Positions 1-7,251 of a stretch of DNA of 34,279 nt are shown in pieces (within the stretch, counting starts at the first letter, position 1; each line of letters opens with the position of its first letter). This stretch comes from Lachnoclostridium sp. Its GTDB lineage: Bacteria > Bacteroidota > Bacteroidia > Bacteroidales > Muribaculaceae. The position numbers and the translations under genes were made by a program. A model generated the notes under the pieces. The model saw nothing but the letters and a program-made list of their open reading frames with translations, searched no databases and was not told the DNA's origin. The stretch covers positions 1 to 34,279 of the forward strand of contig JAMPAP010000010.1 in assembly GCA_023667185.1 (NCBI GenBank), written 5' to 3'.

Positions 1-86
1 ACGGCTATCTTTTTAGGGCATACCTGCAGCCGCGGATGCTTGTACTAATCAGAAGAGACTTTTTCAGTGGCCTCCGCAAGCTCCGG

Positions 87-248
87 GTGGGGTTTCACTT
101 ACCCTCAGCGCTCCGCGCCTCCTTCGATGCTATCTTGACAGCATAAACATATATGTGGGTTGCTCTTACCCCCCCGGCGCTCCGCGCCTGCTTCGTCATT
201 ATTTTAACTGTATTGACGTAAACGTGGGGCTTCTTTGCTAAAGCAAAG
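87..248. repeat. Imperfect tandem repeat, about 68-bp period, 2.3 copies
   Basis: Unit 1 (87-154) and unit 2 (155-223) both start GTGGG, carry the core GCGCTCCGCGCCTnCTTCG and end with TTGAC plus TAAAC. A third, truncated unit starts at 224 with GTGGGGCTTC and lacks the GC-rich core. Spacing between unit starts is 68 and 69 bp. The core is partly self-complementary. The units may be copies of a dispersed extragenic repeat; this window alone cannot show that. Confidence 0.6.
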
Positions 249-432
249 CGCTAAAGCGATGACCGACATAATAGTTTTGTAACACTCTCTTTCATCCTTA
301 TTACTGCTTTCAGCGGAGGGTGGAGACGTGCTCCGGGGATGGAGGTTAAGGCAGTAGTTCTACTGTTAAAGTCTTTTAAGTTAAAATATGCTAAATATGC
401 TTTAGCGGTGTATAAAGTCTGAAGGCTTTTTG

Positions 433-440
433 TACTTTTG
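433..440 (+). promoter_or_regulatory. Candidate -7 box (TACTTTTG) for the susC-like gene
   Basis: TACTTTTG fits the Bacteroidales -7 consensus TAnnTTTG and would give a leader of roughly 90 nt before the ATG at 538. No TTTG is found 19-21 bases upstream, so only half of the promoter is supported. An alternative box is TAGTTTTG at 272-279. Confidence 0.35.
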
Positions 441-537
441 TATAATCTTTTGCCATGTCTGCAGGCCGCTCTCCACTGCCCGGGTGAAGGATTCTTTAAA
501 GACATGAAATTCATTTTATTAATCTAATCTAAACCAT

Positions 538-3500
538 GTGTGTATGAATTTAAGTAAGAAGCCTCGTTATTGGCTGGCACTGTTGCTGTCAATAACGTTC
601 TCACTTTCAGTTTATGCCCAGAACATCACAGTGTCAGGTACTGTCTCCGACGATACCGGTGAGCCTCTGCTCGGTGCCACTGTTCTTGTCAAGGGCACGA
701 CAACAGGTGTTGCCACCGACTTCGACGGCAACTATACCATCAGTGTTCCTTCGAAAGGTACGCTCGTGTTCTCTTACATCGGTTATAACAATATGGAAGT
801 GCCCGTCAACGGTCGCACCCATATCGACGTAACTCTCGAGAGCAACACTACGGTCCTCGACGAGGTAGTGGCTATCGGTTACGGTACAGTCCGCAAGAAA
901 GACCTTACCGGTGCCGTTTCATCAGTTTCCGGCTCAGAGCTTGCCAAAGTCCCCGTGACTTCAGCAGCTCAAGCTCTTCAAGGTAAGGCAGCCGGTATCA
1001 ACATCGTCCAGCAGAGTGGTGCTCCCGGTGCAGGCGTCAACGTCACCGTGCGTGGTGGTGCCTCAATCACCCAGGGTACTGAACCTCTCTACATCGTAGA
1101 CGGTTTCCCGATGGACAACGCCCTCTCTAACATTGATATCAACGACATCGAAAGCATCGACGTGCTTAAAGACGCATCGTCTACCGCCATCTATGGTGCC
1201 CGCGGTTCTAATGGTATCGTCGTGATCACCACTAAGTCAGCTAAGGCCGGCAAAACCAAAATCGACTACAACGGCTTCGTTGCTTTCGACAAACTGCCTC
1301 AGAAGCTTGATGTGATGGACAATGCGCTTGCTTATACTCAGTATCAATATGAGTTGATCGCTCTGCGTAACAACTATGGTCTGTTCACCCAGTATTATGA
1401 CGACAACTTTGACTACGCCAACGACCCCACATTCTATACCGGTGTATATGACCGTATGAACAACCTTTATGGTAATTCTTACGCTCTCGATATGCAGGAA
1501 GAAGGTTTCGGCGGAACTGCTGTCACTCAGAATCATAGCCTCTCAGTTTCAGGCGGTACTGAAAATACAAAATACCTCGTTTCTTACAACTTCGTCGGCA
1601 ACGATGGTCTTCTCGCCAACCACGATTACACCCGTAATTCACTGCGTGCCAAAATCAATTCTGAACTCTTCAAAGGTGTTAAGCTCGACTTCTCAACCTT
1701 CTTCTATGGCGCTTCAACCCATGGTGGCGGTAAGTTTGACGGTCTTGATGACCTTGTGAAATATCCTATCAATGGTGGTACGATGTTTACCCGCGACGAG
1801 TTGCTTAATACTCAGACTCTCGGTGATCTCCGTACAATGACATCACTCTACTCTGCAACCAACCAGCTCGTGCAGAACCGTGCAGCCACTTCTACCAAGC
1901 GTGACCGCCGTCTTGAAATGAATGCCGGTATCACAGTCGATTTCCTCAATAACTTCACTTGGCGTACCTCTGGTAACTACGTTACTAAATGGGGTAAATC
2001 AACCTCATTTGCAGGTCCCGAGGGCACAGGCTATCTTCTCGATCCGGTCAATACCGGTATGTCAGGCTCAATCGGTACATCTGAAAGCTATAGCTACCAC
2101 ATCGCCAATACTCTGACTTATGCCAATACATTCAACAAGAAGCACGATCTCACCGTGATGTTGGGTCAGGAATATTCTTATTCAGAGAGCGAAGGTGTAA
2201 GTCTGAGCCTCAAGAAATTCCCCAACCCTAATCATGGTCTTGACTACATCAATACCACCGAGGTTAGCTCTAAGTCAACAAGCCACTCGCATAACAATAT
2301 GCTCTCATTCTTCGGTCGTGTATCTTATACCTACGATAGCCGCTACCTCTTCACCGCCACAATGCGTGCCGACGGTAGCTCGAAGTTTGCCAAAGGCAAC
2401 AAGTGGGGCTACTTCCCCTCAGCTTCGGCAGCTTGGCGTATCTCTCAGGAAAACTTCTTCCAGGAGAGCAAGATCATTGACGTCATCAATAACCTTAAGC
2501 TCCGCGTAGGTTATGGTGTGACCGGTAACAATAATATCTCTGATAACCTTTACACCACCGCTGTAACTCTTGGTAGCTACCCGATGGACAATAACGAGCA
2601 GAATCCCGCATTCACCCTTTCAAATGAGCTCGGTAACCCCAAACTCAAATGGGAGACCCTTCACGCTACCAACGTAGGTCTTGACCTCGGTATGTTTAAC
2701 AACCGTATTAACCTCGGCGTTGACTGGTATAATAATCAGGTTTCTGATATGCTTCTGTCTTCTACCATCCCGAGCACTACCGGTTACACCAAGCAGATGC
2801 AGAATATAGGTAAGATGCGCAACCGTGGTTGGGAAATCTCACTCAACACCGTTAACATCTCTACCCGTGACTTCCAGTGGACATCAGTCCTTAACCTTTC
2901 GTTCAACCGCTCCAAGGTATTGGAACTCAACAATGGTCTTGACTACCGTCAGTTTAGCGCAGGTAGCTCTCTCGAAGGCCAGGTTACATACTATGCTATG
3001 CTCAACCAGCGCCTCGGCGATATGTACGGTTACAAATACTTAGGTGTCTACACTACCGATGACTTCATTGACAATGGCGACGGTACATTCACCCTTAAGG
3101 ATGGAGTGGTTAAGCCTTTCGGCGGCACTGCGATGCCCGGTGATATGAAGTTTGCTGCTGATAATAATGATCCTGACGATCCTCAGTTCACCAAGGAATT
3201 GGTTAAGATCGGTAATGGTACCCCCCTCTGCATCGGAGGTTTCGGTAACACCTTTAACTTCAAAGGCTTTGACCTTAACATCTTCATGAACTTCTCTATC
3301 GGCAACGATATCTACAACGCTACCGCTCAGGCACTCAGCCCCTATGGCCCTTTCCAGAACACTCTCAAGGACTTCGGTACAAACTACTACCGCTTGATCG
3401 ACCCCGCAACCGGTCAGCAGGCCACCACGCTTGCTCGTCTGAAAGAGCTCAACCCCGATGAGAACTCACGCCTGTGGTCACTCACCGAAGGTAACTCTTC

Positions 3501-3786
3501 TAACATTATCTATCCTTCGTCTTACTTCGTTGAGGATGGTTCTTACCTGAGAATCTCTCAGCTCACCCTTGGTTATACTCTTCCCTCGAAGATAATGCAG
3601 AAAGCTCACATCAGCAAGTGCCGCATTTACTTCACCGCCAACAACCTGTATACCTTTACAAACTACTCCGGCTACGATCCTAACGTATCATCATCAAATG
3701 ATGACGTGGTATGTACCCCGGGCTTCGACTCCCGTGCATATCCCTCGTCCCGCAGCTATGTTGTTGGTTTAAATCTTTCGTTCTAA
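538..3786 (+). CDS. SusC/RagA-family TonB-dependent outer-membrane glycan transporter
   Basis: This is the outer-membrane porin that imports oligosaccharides using TonB energy, working with the SusD-like lipoprotein encoded next. Residues 1-27 form a signal peptide (KKPRYW followed by a hydrophobic stretch, cleavage near VYA-Q). Residues about 30-105 are a carboxypeptidase-D regulatory-like domain. A TonB-box-like stretch (DEVVAIGYG) sits at 108-116, followed by the plug (about 120-235, with the SusC-typical LYIVDGFPM and YGARGSNGIVVITTK) and a beta-barrel ending in an aromatic residue (LNLSF). The length of 1082 aa is normal. A second ATG at 544 would also serve as start. The gene is 21 nt from the SusD gene, so the two are co-transcribed. 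The substrate is inferred from the pectate-lyase-like gene downstream; it cannot be read from this protein. Confidence 0.96.
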   Translation: MCMNLSKKPRYWLALLLSITFSLSVYAQNITVSGTVSDDTGEPLLGATVLVKGTTTGVATDFDGNYTISVPSKGTLVFSYIGYNNMEVPVNGRTHIDVTLESNTTVLDEVVAIGYGTVRKKDLTGAVSSVSGSELAKVPVTSAAQALQGKAAGINIVQQSGAPGAGVNVTVRGGASITQGTEPLYIVDGFPMDNALSNIDINDIESIDVLKDASSTAIYGARGSNGIVVITTKSAKAGKTKIDYNGFVAFDKLPQKLDVMDNALAYTQYQYELIALRNNYGLFTQYYDDNFDYANDPTFYTGVYDRMNNLYGNSYALDMQEEGFGGTAVTQNHSLSVSGGTENTKYLVSYNFVGNDGLLANHDYTRNSLRAKINSELFKGVKLDFSTFFYGASTHGGGKFDGLDDLVKYPINGGTMFTRDELLNTQTLGDLRTMTSLYSATNQLVQNRAATSTKRDRRLEMNAGITVDFLNNFTWRTSGNYVTKWGKSTSFAGPEGTGYLLDPVNTGMSGSIGTSESYSYHIANTLTYANTFNKKHDLTVMLGQEYSYSESEGVSLSLKKFPNPNHGLDYINTTEVSSKSTSHSHNNMLSFFGRVSYTYDSRYLFTATMRADGSSKFAKGNKWGYFPSASAAWRISQENFFQESKIIDVINNLKLRVGYGVTGNNNISDNLYTTAVTLGSYPMDNNEQNPAFTLSNELGNPKLKWETLHATNVGLDLGMFNNRINLGVDWYNNQVSDMLLSSTIPSTTGYTKQMQNIGKMRNRGWEISLNTVNISTRDFQWTSVLNLSFNRSKVLELNNGLDYRQFSAGSSLEGQVTYYAMLNQRLGDMYGYKYLGVYTTDDFIDNGDGTFTLKDGVVKPFGGTAMPGDMKFAADNNDPDDPQFTKELVKIGNGTPLCIGGFGNTFNFKGFDLNIFMNFSIGNDIYNATAQALSPYGPFQNTLKDFGTNYYRLIDPATGQQATTLARLKELNPDENSRLWSLTEGNSSNIIYPSSYFVEDGSYLRISQLTLGYTLPSKIMQKAHISKCRIYFTANNLYTFTNYSGYDPNVSSSNDDVVCTPGFDSRAYPSSRSYVVGLNLSF

Positions 3787-3807
3787 CCTTAACGAATATC
3801 TCACAAA

Positions 3808-5904
3808 ATGAAAAAATATAATTTCAATACAGTGCGTTCGTTTGTAGCGACAATGATGCTCGTGGGTGCCGGCTCCGTGCTTCTGACTTCCTGCGAAGAC
3901 ACCCTTGAGCTTAAATCCTATACCAAGGACGACACTGACTTCGCTTTCCGCGATGAAAATAATGCCGACCTCTTTGTGCAGGGTATCTACGGCGGTATTG
4001 TGCATGAGGAATTCTATCGTCAGGCCAACACCGGCGAAATGACCACCATCGCTGCCGAAGATGCTTTCGAAGGCAATAAACACTATCTGTCAAACTATGG
4101 ATATGACCCGACTGCTCCATACGTGTTCGGCTCAACATATGGTGAAGGCTACAAGAAAATCGAGGCTTGCAACCTTGCTCTCTATCGTCTGAGAGGAATG
4201 GAAGAAACCCCGAAGATCAAGGCTCTTATTGCTGAAGTTGTCACTCTTCGTGCTTTCATTTATTTCAATCTTATCCGTCTCTTCGGTGACGTGCCTTTCA
4301 ATACCGAGCCTCTTGAGTTGCGTGACATTAACGATGAGGATGTGCTCTATCCTACCCGTTACGATCGTGACAAGATCTACGATTTCATAATCGATGAGAT
4401 GACCGAGACAATCGATGACCTCCCCTGGTACAGCGAATGTGGCTACACCGAGCGTGTCAACCGCAACAGCGCCAAGGGTATCCTTGCCCGTATCTGTCTC
4501 CACGCTGCCGGTTGGTCACTCCGTTGGAATCTTGAGACCAATGATCCCTCATCGCTCCATATGGCTCAGCGCGAAGATCAGAATCGTATCCGCGAGATCC
4601 TCACTATCGCTGACAACGCCCTCAACGAAGTTATTCAGAAGGGCGAGAACCACCTGATTCAGTCAGACAACAAGATGTCAGGTTTCCAGCGCCTTTTCTA
4701 CAACTTCTGCCAGCGTAACTTCAGCGAAGTCGCTCCTGAGATGATGTTGAGCCTTGCCCGTCTTGGCGAAAATGTAGGTAACACCACTCTCGGTGTATAT
4801 GTAGGCCAGCCCGGCGGTAGCCAGTTTGCAGTATATGGCCAGCGCCGTTCGCTGCAGTGCAAGCTCCCTACATTCTATCTTTCATACGACGCCGCTGATA
4901 CCCGTCGCGATGTAACTTGCTGTAACTACACGGTGCGTTCGCTTGGTACTACCACCGAGGCTGAAGCCGCTAATGCAGGTACAACCTTCTCTTCAGTTGG
5001 CTCGGGTAAATATCGTATCCAGTGGCAGATTGAACCTAATGCTGCTGCAAAGCGTAATGTCAATATCCCCCTTCTGAGATATTCTGATGTGCTCCTGATG
5101 TATGCCGAGACCCAGACTTATCTTAACAACGCTCCTACTGATGCTGCCCGCAATGCCCTCAAAGAGGTACGCCAGCGTGCAGGTATCGGCTCGATGGCTA
5201 TTCCTTCAGGCAAGGATGAGTTTATCGACGCATTGCTTCAGGAACGTATGTGGGAGCTCTCTGACGAATTCGTTCTCCGTACTGACCTTGTGCGCATGAA
5301 CCTCCTTGACCGTGAGGTAAGAAAAGCACAGCAGGCTCTTAAAGATCTGTCAAAGCGCGAAGGTGCGTATGCTAATACTGCTGTATATCGTCTTTACAAA
5401 TTCACCAAGGACGAAAACAAGTATGGTACCACTTTCCTTACCCTCGACTACATTGATGTTACAGACCCTGCTGAAGTTGCAATCGTTGGCGTGAAGTCAA
5501 TCCCTTCAGGCACCAAGCGCGACGAGTATAATGAGCAACTCAAGCAGATTGCTGCTGCACATGGCAAGGATGGCAGTGCATCATGGTATGCAACAAATAT
5601 GTTCTTTGCTTGGGATAACACCTGGAACAAGAATGCCCGTATTGCCGGCGGATTCAAGATGGGTGCTGAAAACAACCAGATCCTTCTTGGTAACACCATC
5701 GCTCAGAAGCCTACCGGCTTTGCTGAGAATAGCAACAAATATCCTGACTGGATAGACGGTCCGTTCGGTCTTTACTTCGGTTATAAGCATAACCAGACCG
5801 AGCTTAGCCCGTTTGCAAATCAGGCTTCAGGTCATCCTTTGGTTGACAATCCACGCCTGACTCAGCTCCCCGGCTATCCCGGTTACACAGCTCCCGCTGA
5901 ATAA
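3808..5904 (+). CDS. SusD/RagB-family surface glycan-binding lipoprotein
   Basis: This lipoprotein caps the SusC barrel and binds glycan at the cell surface. The N-terminus is a lipoprotein signal with lipobox LTSC (Cys29) followed by acidic residues (EDT), as in exported Bacteroidota surface lipoproteins. Family features follow: the tetratricopeptide-like helical region containing YKKIEACNLAL, the stretch AEVVTLRAFIYFNLIRLFGDVPF (about 140-162), and the C-terminal RYSDVLLMYAE and RQRAGIG motifs. At 698 aa it is longer than many family members; the extra length is mainly in the C-terminal third after the RQRAGIG helix (about 455-690). It follows the SusC gene by 21 nt and is closed by a strong terminator at 5931-5972. 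Confidence 0.95.
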   Translation: MKKYNFNTVRSFVATMMLVGAGSVLLTSCEDTLELKSYTKDDTDFAFRDENNADLFVQGIYGGIVHEEFYRQANTGEMTTIAAEDAFEGNKHYLSNYGYDPTAPYVFGSTYGEGYKKIEACNLALYRLRGMEETPKIKALIAEVVTLRAFIYFNLIRLFGDVPFNTEPLELRDINDEDVLYPTRYDRDKIYDFIIDEMTETIDDLPWYSECGYTERVNRNSAKGILARICLHAAGWSLRWNLETNDPSSLHMAQREDQNRIREILTIADNALNEVIQKGENHLIQSDNKMSGFQRLFYNFCQRNFSEVAPEMMLSLARLGENVGNTTLGVYVGQPGGSQFAVYGQRRSLQCKLPTFYLSYDAADTRRDVTCCNYTVRSLGTTTEAEAANAGTTFSSVGSGKYRIQWQIEPNAAAKRNVNIPLLRYSDVLLMYAETQTYLNNAPTDAARNALKEVRQRAGIGSMAIPSGKDEFIDALLQERMWELSDEFVLRTDLVRMNLLDREVRKAQQALKDLSKREGAYANTAVYRLYKFTKDENKYGTTFLTLDYIDVTDPAEVAIVGVKSIPSGTKRDEYNEQLKQIAAAHGKDGSASWYATNMFFAWDNTWNKNARIAGGFKMGAENNQILLGNTIAQKPTGFAENSNKYPDWIDGPFGLYFGYKHNQTELSPFANQASGHPLVDNPRLTQLPGYPGYTAPAE

Positions 5905-5930
5905 TTGTGGCTGAAAAATAGTTAAAATTT

Positions 5931-5972
5931 GTCCGATGGTCGAAATTTTTCGGTCATCGGACATTTTTTTTT
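5931..5972 (+). terminator. Rho-independent terminator of the susCD unit
   Basis: The arms GTCCGATG (5931-5938) and CATCGGAC (5955-5962) pair. Two G-T pairs and CGAAA/TTTCG extend the stem to about 13 bp. A run of nine T follows at 5964-5972. Confidence 0.9.
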
Positions 5973-6001
5973 GATTCTTTCTACAAAAAGATGTATATTT
6001 G
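5970..6001 (+). promoter_or_regulatory. Bacteroidales promoter for the 6059 gene
   Basis: The -33 box TTTG (5970-5973) and the -7 box TATATTTG (5994-6001) are separated by 20 bases, an exact fit to TTTG-N19/20-TAnnTTTG. Transcription would start near 6007, giving a leader of about 50 nt. The -33 box lies at the end of the T-run of the preceding terminator, so the gene is insulated from susCD and has its own start. Confidence 0.8.
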
Positions 6002-6058
6002 TGCGTGAAAAATCAATTAACCGAAATTTCTAATCCAATTAACATCAAATTTCACTTT

Positions 6059-7033
6059 ATGAAAAAATCTTTACTCTTTGCAGCTGCAGCTCTCGCAGCT
6101 ATCTCATCAAACGCTGAAACTTATAAGTACACTTTCGCTTACGACGATCCTAACATGCCGTTCCTCGGCATGCTTAACAACGAGGAGTCAGAATACTATT
6201 TTCCCGGCAACTATGACTTCATTGATAAATATGGTGTTGCATTGCCCAATACTGTAGGTTTTAAAGTAATTAACACTCCCGAAGGTGCTGAGAAAGGTGT
6301 AGTAGATACCGGCGTGGTTATCTCAATGCTCGATGGTGGCCTTTACAAATTACCTGATGCAGTTATTGGATCTGACCCCGACGCTCTTGAGCTCATGCCC
6401 GAAGAAAATTACAAATATCCCTTCCTTTCATGGGGAGACAAAGGTATGACCCGTACTATCTTGATGGCCGGATGGGGCACTGAGGACGAATGGGCTGATG
6501 CTAACTATAACGCCGTAGATGCTGAAAACTGGGTTGCTTGCAAGAATGGCGTTCAGTTCACTCGCCTCGGTACAGATGGTATCGTATCTCGTCAGGATAC
6601 TTACTTCCAGTATCCCGCTGTATCAGGTAATGTTACAGTTACTGTATGGGCAGGTTGCAACCTCGGCGGCAATTCTAACCCTGACAACCAGCTCAAAGTT
6701 ATTGTTACTCCCGTATTCGATGGTGTAGCTGATGCTGAGCAGGCTGTTGAAATCACTAAAGATAGCCCCGCTGACAAGCGCTACTACAAGCTCGATCCCG
6801 TTACATTCGATGCTAACGGTAAGAATCTTGCTGTACGTGTAGGTTGCAACGGCGCTCTGCTCAACCTTATGTGTGTAGAAATCGAAGCTTCAGCAGAAGC
6901 CGGCATCGAAAATATCATCGTTGACGAAGCTGCTAACGCTGACGCTCCCGTTTACAATGTACTTGGCCAACGCGTAAGCGACTCTTACAAAGGCCTTGTT
7001 ATCAAAAACGGCAAAAAATACATCCAGAAATAA
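6059..7033 (+). CDS. Secreted protein of unknown function in the polysaccharide locus
   Basis: I do not recognise a named family. The 324-residue product starts with a clear Sec signal peptide (MKKSLLFAAAALAAISSNA, cleavage before ETYKY) without a lipobox, so it is periplasmic or secreted. The middle (about 60-260) has aromatic and glycine-rich strands typical of a beta-sandwich. The C-terminus (about 297-324, PVYNVLGQRV...KGLVIKNGKKYI) is a short tag seen at the end of many secreted Bacteroidales proteins, similar in style to a type IX secretion sorting tail. A reading frame opens further upstream at a TTG (5999), but that codon lies in the -7 box, so the ATG at 6059 is the start. Placed between susD and a pectate-lyase-like gene, it may bind or help cleave the same glycan; this is inference. 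Confidence 0.8.
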   Translation: MKKSLLFAAAALAAISSNAETYKYTFAYDDPNMPFLGMLNNEESEYYFPGNYDFIDKYGVALPNTVGFKVINTPEGAEKGVVDTGVVISMLDGGLYKLPDAVIGSDPDALELMPEENYKYPFLSWGDKGMTRTILMAGWGTEDEWADANYNAVDAENWVACKNGVQFTRLGTDGIVSRQDTYFQYPAVSGNVTVTVWAGCNLGGNSNPDNQLKVIVTPVFDGVADAEQAVEITKDSPADKRYYKLDPVTFDANGKNLAVRVGCNGALLNLMCVEIEASAEAGIENIIVDEAANADAPVYNVLGQRVSDSYKGLVIKNGKKYIQK

Positions 7034-7055
7034 TTTCTGCTGATAAAATCTCATG

Positions 7056-7086
7056 CAGCCCCGCGACGCACCCCGCCGCGGGGCTG
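7056..7086 (+). terminator. GC-rich hairpin after the 6059 gene
   Basis: CAGCCCCGCG (7056-7065) pairs with CGCGGGGCTG (7077-7086) over a loop of 11 bases, starting 22 nt after the stop codon. The downstream tract (TCATTATAATAT) has no proper T-run, so termination may be partial. Confidence 0.6.
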
Positions 7087-7107
7087 TCATTATAATATCA
7101 TGATTCC

Positions 7108-7133
7108 TCATGTTACATCATGATGCAACATGA
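7108..7133. promoter_or_regulatory. 26-bp near-perfect dyad upstream of the pectate-lyase-like gene
   Basis: The sequence from 7108 to 7133 reads the same on both strands except for one mismatched pair (7115/7126). Its centre is the perfect palindrome CATCATGATG (7116-7125) and its flanks are CATGTT and AACATG. It lies roughly 40-65 bases upstream of the -33 box of the next promoter, a place suited to a regulator. No known binding protein can be named from sequence. Confidence 0.5.
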
Positions 7134-7143
7134 TAGATAATGT

Positions 7144-7176
7144 CAAAATTCCTCAAAATTTCGTCAAGGAATTTTG
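7144..7176. promoter_or_regulatory. 10-bp inverted repeat overlapping the -33 box
   Basis: CAAAATTCCT (7144-7153) and AGGAATTTTG (7167-7176) are perfect inverted copies separated by 13 bases. The last four bases of the right arm are the TTTG that forms the -33 box of the 7252 gene. A protein bound here would touch the promoter directly, so it is a candidate operator. Confidence 0.5.
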
Positions 7177-7203
7177 CGGAATCGATTGATTTTCGTATCT
7201 TTG
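7173..7203 (+). promoter_or_regulatory. Bacteroidales promoter for the pectate-lyase-like gene
   Basis: The -33 box TTTG (7173-7176) and the -7 box TATCTTTG (7196-7203) have a 19-base spacer. The expected start of transcription is near 7209, about 43 nt before the ATG at 7252. Confidence 0.8.
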
Positions 7204-7251
7204 TGCGATAGTAACCATTTCTGAACAGATTAACCATTTATAAATTTATCC

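Larger units (their letters stand above)
1..537. other. Non-coding region upstream of the susC-like gene
   Basis: No convincing gene is visible in these 537 bases. Short reading frames exist on both strands (for example 251-514 minus), but they have no recognisable domain and run through repeats. The region contains an imperfect tandem repeat (87-248), a small hairpin at 233-248 (CTTTGC-TAAA-GCAAAG), and two TAnnTTTG boxes (272-279 and 433-440) that could be -7 elements. It is presumably the long leader and control region of the polysaccharide locus. No sigma/anti-sigma or hybrid two-component regulator, often found next to such loci, lies in the window. Confidence 0.7.

Noticed and set aside
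3-143. Open frame at the left edge that could be the tail of an upstream gene
   Set aside because: The translation runs through the GC-rich tandem repeat and has no family character; it cannot be judged without the preceding sequence.
251-514. 87-codon open frame on the minus strand upstream of susC
   Set aside because: No signal, domain or promoter; it runs antisense through the likely susC leader and its composition looks random.
5999-6058. Longer N-terminus of the 6059 gene starting at TTG
   Set aside because: The TTG overlaps the -7 promoter box TATATTTG, so it would not be in the transcript; the ATG at 6059 starts a clean signal peptide.
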